From: Corythucha ciliata
Lineage: Eukaryota; Arthropoda; Insecta; Hemiptera; Tingidae
Direction of reading: 5' to 3'
Length of the DNA stretch: 64,000 nt
Assembly (NCBI GenBank): GCA_038030265.1
Contig: CM075941.1
Location: 14,260,001 to 14,324,000, forward strand
Translations under genes and position numbers: made by a program
Shown: piece after piece, positions 59,020 through 64,000 of the stretch
How the letters are laid out: each line of letters starts with the position of its first letter
Numbering within the stretch: position 1 is the first letter of the stretch
The notes under the pieces: model-generated
What the model was told of the DNA's origin: nothing
Databases searched by the model: none
Seen by the model: the letters and a program-made list of their open reading frames with translations, nothing else

Positions 59020-59307
59020 GGATAAGGGTGGTCTCTGAATACGAAATGCTTCCCTGAGGGTCTATTAAGGTTAAGGTTGCGTTAAGTGTGGTTTCTGAAT
59101 ACGGGCCTGAGTATAGTAACCAGACGCCTTATAAGTAGGGACTCGAATAGCTCCAGAAATGAGCTAAAGGAGAATGTGGTGATCTGTACACGCAGCAGAT
59201 AATGATGCCGGGACTCGAGACGCGAGCAGCAGAGACCTCCATGACCCCCTCGGAAGAGAGCTGCGCCAGGGCAGGAATTTCAGAAGCGTTCACAAAACGC
59301 TTGTTTA

Positions 59308-59840
59308 GCTTCACAGAATCGTTTGTTTAGCGGCATATCTCGACGTAAAATCGTTTGTTTACGATTGTTTGTTGTTCAAAGGACCCAAACTGCTAAACAA
59401 ACGATTTTAAGACTAGAAATGACGCTAAGCAAAATGATATCGTCCATGGGCCGGGATACATTAAACTTGGCCAAACCATCAATGCTGTTTTCAATAAAAT
59501 AGTGTTTAGAAATGCTAAACAAATGAAATATATAGCTAAACAAACGATTTTACGTTGACATATTCCACTGAACAAACGAGTTCGTTCATGGGTAGCGGAG
59601 CGTGAAGCTAGCCGCACTCAAGTTTGTTTGTTGCTCATAGTACTTGAAAGGCTAAAAAAACGAAAATTTTTCCTTAAAAAATGTGAAAAAACGAAGGCTA
59701 GAAGTGGCGATAAACAAACGATTTCGTCCGTGGGTCGGGTTGCCTGAAGTTGGCAGCGCACCTTTTTTTTTTTTAAATTATGATTCCAAATAACGAAACG
59801 AAAATTTTGGCTAAACAAATGAATAAGACCGTGTTTGTCG
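59308..59840. repeat. GCTAAACAAACGATTTTA repeat cluster
   Basis: The motif CTAAACAAACGATTTTA and its inverse occur at least six times (for example 59318, 59351, 59392, 59535, 59710) with a CGTCCNTGGGNCGGG companion. Direct and inverted copies give several possible hairpins. Not coding; possibly a nested set of foldback copies. Confidence 0.6.
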
Positions 59841-59899
59841 TTTTTTACGTTATGAGTTTGGTCGGATTCACGTGCATCACAAACAGCCCCCAAAATTTA

Positions 59900-60229
59900 C
59901 AATGTCTCTGAAATTACGACCCGAAACTTCCAGTTTCGTGGAAATTAAGCCCCAAAACATGCATTTTCACTGAAATTCAGTTCCAAAACAAGCGTTTTCA
60001 CTGGAATTCATACCCATACGGCACGAATATTAAGCCACGGAACTTCCAATTTCTTTCGTATTTGCCAGGCTCTGGACTCTGTTATGGCCGGCTAGTCTGT
60101 TGGATCCGCCACAACGAAAAAAAAAACAACTATTTCGCTTAACACTTTCAACCAACCAACACTTTCAATTTCGCGTATAATTTTGCTCAAATTAGGACCC
60201 GAACTTGCAAACTCACGAATATTTAAATC
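59900..60229. repeat. Family C-like degenerate array
   Basis: AACTTNCANTTTCGTGGAAATTNAGNCCC units at about 35-base spacing (near 59925, 59960, 59995 and 60040). The same units resume after the Harbinger pair at 61760-61870, so the pair inserted into one array. Confidence 0.55.
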
Positions 60230-60232
60230 TAA

Positions 60233-61318
60233 GGACCGTATTCAGAAACCATCCTTTACGTCCCCTTAGGAGCTCCTTTAGTTAAGGTTCCTTTAGCGAT
60301 TCCTTTAAAAATCGTATTCAGAAACGTTCCTTTAGAGTTGCTCGGCAGTTCAGCGACAACGATGAGCGAGGGCTTTTGTGCGGGGCTTGCGACTGGGGCC
60401 TTATTCCGAACGGTCGGGAAGAAAATGCCGCAAGAGGCATTCAGGGACCCCATATAAGAAATAACATTATCCCTTCGTGGGAACCACACTTGCGGCATTT
60501 TTTCCTGACACCTCTGACCAGCCCGCACTGGCACTGGGGCCTTTTCCTGGCCCCAGCTCCGGCCGCGGTTGTGAGCTAGAGGTCGAAACGGTGCCACTCA
60601 CCGTGCACTTTGACGAAATAAATATTTTCAGACCTATAAATTATTTATTTTGGCCTAGGTTCCAATCCCGTACAAAACGAAAATATTGAAATAGATAGGA
60701 CGGTCACACTTGAAACACAAGGGGAGACACAACACAAAAAAGATAAATTGACAAATCGTGGTATGGGACCGTCACTTGAAGATTTCCCGTCGCGTAAATT
60801 CTCAGTAATTTGTAAAAGTTTGACAGCCGTAGAGAAACTCCCCCCCCCCTTCAGTCAGTCGACGGATCAGAATCACAACGTTTCAAACAGTCCGATCTGA
60901 CCGAAACGAGACCTTTTGCAGAACCAAATTGGATTCAGATAGTGTGCTTCTTCTGTGTCGCTCATTACGCCATTGGAGATCCGAAATAAGTTTGAGCGAG
61001 TCAACAAACACAATAAATTCTTCCATTTCTCACATTTACTGAGGGAAAATAATTACAGTAGAAACACTACAACACGAGACAAGGCTTAAAGGAACTTTAA
61101 AGGAAGCTCCCGAGCTTCCTTAGAGTTATCATAAGTATAACCAGCAAATAACATTTTTTAAAGGAACCACGAAGGTAAAAGTGGCTTTGTGAATATAATT
61201 TTTTCATGCCTTAAAGAACTCATTTACAGTTCCTTAGCCAATGTGGATAAGGTTGGTTTCTGAATACAAATTCCTCCTATAAGGAGTCACAAAGGTTAAG
61301 GTCTCGTAAAGGTGCGTT
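60233..61318. mobile_element. PIF/Harbinger element 2a (left member of a fused pair)
   Basis: The left end GGACCGTATTCAGAAACC follows TAA (60230-60232). The minus strand at 60826-60764 reads LLRIYATGNLQV, the same transposase motif as in the 58122 element. The right end shares the GATAAGG-TGGTTTCTGAATAC and GGTTAAGGTNNCGTAAAGG layout of that element, but stops at GTTTCT without its last bases. Confidence 0.8.
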
Positions 61319-61709
61319 TCTCAGAAACCAACCTTAACCTTTACATCTCCTTTAAGCGCTTCAAAACAGATGACATATTTTTATAAACCATCACATTTTC
61401 AACTCCTTTAGTTAAGGCCTTGGAGGTATGAAGAGAGAGGAGGGAGCGATAGATGTAAAATCAAGTTAACGGGGTGAAGCCAACATGCGCCACATTGGTA
61501 GTCCCGGAACGCATCAGGACTTGTGCTGAGGACTACTTTATCACGACTGCTGCTCTGTTATCTATATCTTAAATATCAAGGCCGAGGGACTACCAATATG
61601 GCGAAAATCGGCGTCACCCTTTTCAACTTATGCTCCCTCCTCTCTTTTCCTTCCTCCATGGTTAAGGCCATGTTAAGGCTTTGTAAAGGTGGGTTTCTGA
61701 ATACGGCCC
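61319..61709. mobile_element. PIF/Harbinger foldback MITE 2b (right member)
   Basis: Starts CAGAAACCAACCTTAACC, directly abutting 2a, and ends GGTTTCTGAATACGGCCC before TAA (61710-61712). The interior is an imperfect long palindrome: GGAGGGAGC, CATTGGTAGTCCC on the left face their inverses on the right. The single TAA pair flanks the fused 2a+2b unit. Confidence 0.75.
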
Positions 61710-61879
61710 TAAATAGTGCAATTAGATGGAAAATATTCAGGGTGTGAGCGTAGTCGGACACCCCTGAAACTTCTAATTTCGTTGAAATTGGGAGCCGAAA
61801 CTTGCTATTTCACGAAAATTGAACCTGGAAACATCCACTTTCACAAATATTTGCCTCCCAAAATGTTCCAATTTTGTTT

Positions 61880-62110
61880 GAGGGCAAGGCTTATTATGGT
61901 CAAGGCCCATTATCATGGGCCTTGCAATCCTCCTTCCCATTATTTTGGGCCTTGTCAGCCTCTAGCGACGTGGTCCATTGTGGACGTCCAACCCGGGGTC
62001 CAAGCCCACAAAAAATGATTTTTTATTCATAAATAATGTTTTTGTATTCATCAATAATGAATACAAAAAAAGTAAATAAATAAACAAGAAAACTTCCATG
62101 GCCGTATCAA
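61880..62110. repeat. Short hairpins
   Basis: AAGGCCCATTATCATGGGCCTT (61903-61924 approximately) and a TTTTTGTATTCAT / ATGAATACAAAAA hairpin (about 62038-62069) lie close together. There are no U-tract contexts typical of a defined RNA gene. Confidence 0.45.
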
Positions 62111-62114
62111 TTTT

Positions 62115-63225
62115 TTCATCAACTAATCTTCAATTACCGACCCTTATCCATCAACGACTGTAACCATCAATCGTCACTCAATTTTCAATCCTCCTTCAAT
62201 CGTTCGTCTTCGTTCTTTCATACAAAAAATCACCAAAAAAAAATGTTAGAAAATAGTCCAAAGTAAAGCACAATGAGTATACTTGGGTCGAAAAAGGGCG
62301 GTTTTAGGACTTTCGACCATTTTAGAACAACAATTTCGATAGGCTGCAGCCCGTTCCATATTCGTCGTGGAAAACTACTTTACATACAAAATGTGTTAGA
62401 AATTTAATGCTCAACAAGTTTTGTGAGTGAAGATTTTCTTCGAAAGTAACTCATTTTCAGGATATTTAGAAGAAAATAAAAGAAGTGCCAAAACATATCG
62501 GTTTTTTGGGTGCGAAAAACTTACCTCTAAAGAGGTAGCATTTTCAAAGTTATTTTCTTCTCGAACACATCTGACTTATAAATACAAGATGACAAAAAAT
62601 CCCGCAGTCTTCACTCCTCAAACACCGGAATTTTCATAACTTTAAATCCAAAATTCTGCATCGCACATAATCAATAATCAACCCTCAGCCCACATCGAAT
62701 AATCTTCAATTACCGACCCTTATCCATCAACAACTATAACCATTAATCGTCACTCAATTTTCAATCCTCCTTCAATTGTTTGTCTTCGTTCTTTCATACC
62801 AAAAAATAGAAAACAGTCCAAAATGCAATACTTATTCGAAAACAGGCGATTTTAGGACCTTTGACCATTTTGGAACAACAATTTCGAAAGGCTGTAGCCC
62901 GTATTCATCGTGGAAAACTACTTTACATACAAAATTTGTTGTAAATTCATCGCTCAACAAGTTTTGTGAGTGAAGATTTTCCTCGAAAGTAACTCATTTT
63001 CGGGATATTTAGAAGAAACTAAAAGAAGTGCCAAAACATTTCGGTTTTTGGGCTGCCAAAAAATTGTACGAGCTTTTCAGAGTTATCATTTTTTTTCTCG
63101 AACGCTTCTGACCTACACATACAAGATGGCAAAAAAATGCCTGTAGGAAACATGGAAGTGAAAGGGATTTGTTTTCGGCAACGTTGTAGTCAATTCGCAT
63201 GGAAATCGATCGAGAAATCTGAACA
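62115..63225. repeat. Direct duplication, ~545-576 bp unit
   Basis: The block starting AATCTTCAATTACCGACCCT recurs 576 bases later (62124 and 62700). Shared internal motifs include ATTTTCAATCCTCCTTCAAT, GGAAAACTACTTTACATACA and GATATTTAGAAGAAA; the last has an offset of 543, so the copies differ by small indels. A partial third unit with TTTTTCGGCAACATTGTGG lies at 63917 onward. Likely a satellite-like or transposon-derived tandem; non-coding. Confidence 0.8.
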
Positions 63226-63480
63226 TAATAGTTACAAAATTCCAGGACTAATTGTTTTGAAGATAATACCGAAATTATTATTCCGCTACAGGGAGAACAT
63301 GCCTGGGAAATGATTTACCTTCAAAACAAATGTCATATTCGCGTTTTTCATGCCAAGAAACAGCTAGATTTAGATTTAAATGTAATTCTGTGGCAAATAA
63401 TTTTTGACGTAGTCACGCCAAATCCTGCTCCTCCCACAATTTTCTGTTAATCTCATTTTTTTTTCGGGTACAAATATTTT

Positions 63481-63753
63481 AATTGCAAATTAGACAACCC
63501 TTGTCTTAGGACTTTTCAAGGGATTACTCCCCCCTCACCGCACCATCGCAGTGAATTCGAGGGAGTGGGGAGGCTGAAAATAAAGAATTAAACTTTATTG
63601 AAGCTAAATACTTACCATTTTTTACTTGTTTTAAGTTCCGAGAAAAAATTGCTCCCCACTCCCTCGAATTCACTGCAGGGTGACTAGGGCGGTGCGGTGA
63701 GGGGGGAGTATTCCCTTGAAAAGTCCTAAGACAAGGGTCGTCTAATTTGCAAT
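63481..63753. mobile_element. Foldback element with ~90-bp arms
   Basis: Left arm 63481 to about 63573 (AATTGCAAATTAGAC..., CTTGTCTTAGGACTTTTCAA, CCCCCTCACCGCACC, GAATTCGAGGGAGTGGGGAG) is inverted at about 63652-63753. The right arm carries about 10 extra bases between GGTGCGG and CACTGCA. An AT-rich loop of roughly 75 bases lies between. No coding frame; fits a MITE or foldback transposon. Confidence 0.8.
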
Positions 63754-64000
63754 TAATTAATTGCTGGGACACATAAAGAAAAAAGAACAAATATTTTAAA
63801 TTACGATACAAAGGGGCTCCAGAGGCCCTTTTTTGCAATTTCGACCGTAATTTTTTGCTACTGGTCCTTTATTTGTGCTAAAAACGAAGATTTTGGCCAA
63901 AAAAAATTTCATTTTTTCGGCAACATTGTGGTTAATTCGCAAGAAAATTTCACGAGGAATCCGAAAAAAAATCTGGAATCACTTGTACAGAAGTTATGTC
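63754..64000. other. Window end, partial repeat unit
   Basis: From about 63890 the sequence resembles 63165-63220 (TTTTCGGCAACNTTGTNGTNAATTCGC), a partial further copy of the preceding direct repeat. Nothing else is recognised. Confidence 0.4.

Larger units (their letters stand above)
58122..59107. mobile_element. PIF/Harbinger DNA transposon, 986 bp, deleted
   Basis: Perfect inverted ends of at least 30 bp begin GGCCCGTATTCAGAAACC. TGA flanks both sides (58119-58121 and 59108-59110), a 3-bp duplication as in the PIF/Harbinger group. Inside are remnants of both Harbinger proteins: a Myb-like domain on the plus strand and a transposase N-terminus on the minus strand. Secondary copies of the GTATTCAGA motif lie about 80 bases inside each end. 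It interrupts the endonuclease of a non-LTR element, so it inserted later. Confidence 0.92.
55195..59305 (-). mobile_element. Decayed non-LTR retrotransposon (Jockey/CR1-like)
   Basis: Minus-strand order: endonuclease (59305-59108 and 58120-57654), N-terminal RT segment (57632-57180), RT core (57174-56430), post-RT region, and a 3' tail at about 55190-55205 with repeated AAATTTG units. Motifs are AGDFN and FSDHSAQ in the endonuclease, FRPISI, GVRQGSILGP and YADD (56563-56574) in the RT. Multiple frameshifts and stops make it non-functional. A PIF/Harbinger element is inserted in the endonuclease. The 5' end is truncated at about 59305. Confidence 0.9.
57654..59305 (-). pseudogene. APE-type endonuclease of the non-LTR element, split by insertion
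   Basis: The upstream part near 59280-59140 (VMEVSAARV, IIICCVYRSP) and the downstream part from 58118 (AGDFNDDF, then FSDHSAQ near 57895) belong to one AP-endonuclease-like domain. They are separated by the 986-bp element at 58122-59107 and its TGA duplication. The Asp-Asn of GDFN and Asp-His of SDH are the catalytic residues expected. Frames do not join cleanly. Confidence 0.82.

Overview
This window reads as a piece of a large, repeat-rich animal genome, most likely an arthropod. The only intact protein-coding gene is a long, single-coding-exon Toll receptor of the Toll-6/Tollo (Toll-8) clade at 9659-13384 (+). That receptor type (two leucine-rich-repeat blocks around a double cysteine cluster, one membrane segment, a TIR domain) is typical of arthropods. 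One gene in 64 kb, degenerate repeats, and several transposon classes (Penelope-like, non-LTR, PIF/Harbinger, tRNA-derived SINEs, foldback elements) point to a genome with long intergenic or intronic stretches. The species cannot be named from what is visible.

Layout. 1-9214: degenerate short-period arrays, a diverged tandem duplication (about 4241-5690), a 15-bp minisatellite (7284-7665) and unique DNA, ending at a long T tract followed by a splice-acceptor-like site. 9215-13401: the Toll gene (5' leader, coding exon, and a strong splice donor 17 nt after the stop codon). 13402-45284: possibly one very long 3'UTR intron. It holds a probable DNA transposon carrying an inverted pair of tRNA-like repeats, a SINE with 12-bp target-site duplications, a GGGAC-rich element, hairpins, several degenerate arrays, and a Penelope-like retroelement (40431-42353) flanked by 160-bp inverted repeats with hammerhead-ribozyme-like cores. 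45285-46083: an AT-rich segment that looks like a terminal 3'UTR exon (acceptor, two Pumilio-type sites, several AATAAA signals). 46100-64000: more arrays, a non-LTR fragment (48060-48440), a second GGGAC-rich element, and a decayed minus-strand non-LTR retrotransposon (about 55195-59305). A PIF/Harbinger element is inserted in its endonuclease, a fused Harbinger pair lies at 60233-61709, and direct-repeat and foldback DNA reaches the window end.

How it fits together. The Toll gene is the only host function visible; everything else is mobile or repeat DNA or unrecognised unique sequence. The most unusual structure is the repeated occurrence of very degenerate arrays with units near 20 or 30-31 bp, in at least three sequence families and both orientations, covering roughly a sixth to a fifth of the window. 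No known element explains them. Next are the Penelope element with its ribozyme-like inverted ends, and the nested Harbinger-in-retrotransposon insertion, which still carries remnants of both Harbinger proteins.
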